Shown here in pieces: positions 63,634 to 64,000 of a stretch of DNA of 64,000 nucleotides. The position numbers and the translations under genes were made by a program. Every line of letters begins with the position of its first letter. Position 1 is the first letter of the stretch. The notes under the pieces were generated by a model that was given only the letters and a program-made list of their open reading frames with translations, searched no databases and was not told the DNA's origin. This DNA comes from Chrysaora quinquecirrha (taxonomy: Eukaryota; Cnidaria; Scyphozoa; Semaeostomeae; Pelagiidae): positions 9,029,444-9,093,443 of the forward strand of contig JACTAT010000037.1 of NCBI GenBank assembly GCA_014526335.1, given 5' to 3'.

Positions 63634-64000
63634 GGTTTTTTACACGTTGATTTTTCTGCATTTGTTTTGTTGCCAGTGCCACAGTTTCTACAATAGTGTT
63701 TCGGAACTTCTTTTAGTTTTAAGTCTGGCAGAGATACTAAAATCAAAGAAAAGAATCGGATGAAAAAAGGAATACTGTCTATGCCTCATGGCTGTAGCCC
63801 GGGGGTACTAAGGGGGTGTATTTGATATATTTTGGTACTGGGGACGTGTCGCCCCTTAGGGTATTGTTTTTCATGATTTTGGTATCAACATGGGTCTTAA
63901 TTTTCTGAAAATTGGTATTATTAAGGATATCGATTTCTCCAAAAAATCGTTATCAACTTTATAACAAACAGTCTTATTTTCGTTTGTTTCCACTTTTCTT
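63634..64000. other. Right edge of window, no gene identified
   Basis: Contains a G/C-run repeat near 63795-63900 (GTAGCCCGGGGGTACTAAGG, then TGTCGCCCCTTAGGGTATTG) of the type also at 34270-34560. The upstream exon of the glycosyltransferase-like gene is not visible. Confidence 0.5.

Noticed and set aside
1..64000. Autonomous transposon or retroelement genes
   Set aside because: No transposase, reverse transcriptase, integrase or LTR pair was recognised in any frame; only non-autonomous elements are seen.

Overview
This is a window from an intron-rich animal nuclear genome. The AT-rich sequence, many short repeat families, intronless rhodopsin-class GPCRs and spliced metazoan housekeeping genes best fit an invertebrate, probably an anthozoan cnidarian such as a coral or anemone. 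That placement is inference; no taxon-diagnostic sequence was identified. There is no sign of prokaryotic organisation.

Four spliced or partial genes lie on the minus strand. From right to left they are: (1) a putative glycosyltransferase-like gene at 62.7-63.6 kb, with a truncated tandem copy at 61.0-61.67 kb; (2) SNRNP48, the U11/U12-48K protein of the minor spliceosome (60.6 to 46.2 kb), with a CHHC zinc finger, nine coding exons and a long Arg/Asp/Ser-rich tail; (3) a DIDO1/PHF3-family gene (38.2 to 7.8 kb), reconstructed as 21 coding exons and about 2,084 residues, in the order PHD finger, coiled-coil basic region, second Cys cluster, TFIIS central domain, SPOC domain and low-complexity C-terminus; (4) the 5' four exons of a SAM-domain gene (3.9 to 1.05 kb) that runs off the left edge. 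On the plus strand an intact intronless GPCR sits between DIDO1 and SNRNP48 (43.8-45.0 kb). Two damaged GPCR copies, arranged head to head, sit inside a DIDO1 intron (22.7-24.9 kb).

The rest is dominated by non-coding mobile elements. There are foldback elements with CACGCTAGCG termini and exact 5-bp target duplications, and a TA-target MITE family whose insertions can be seen against empty sites. There are also several other inverted-repeat families, tRNA-derived SINE-like repeats and large minisatellites, one of which fills almost a whole DIDO1 intron. No transposase or reverse transcriptase gene is visible, so all appear non-autonomous.

The main points for follow-up are: the tandem duplication that copied the SNRNP48 first exon and upstream region together with the neighbouring gene's 3' end; a GC-AG first intron in SNRNP48; two one-base reading-frame breaks in A-runs of otherwise well-preserved genes; and the 5-bp-duplication foldback family.
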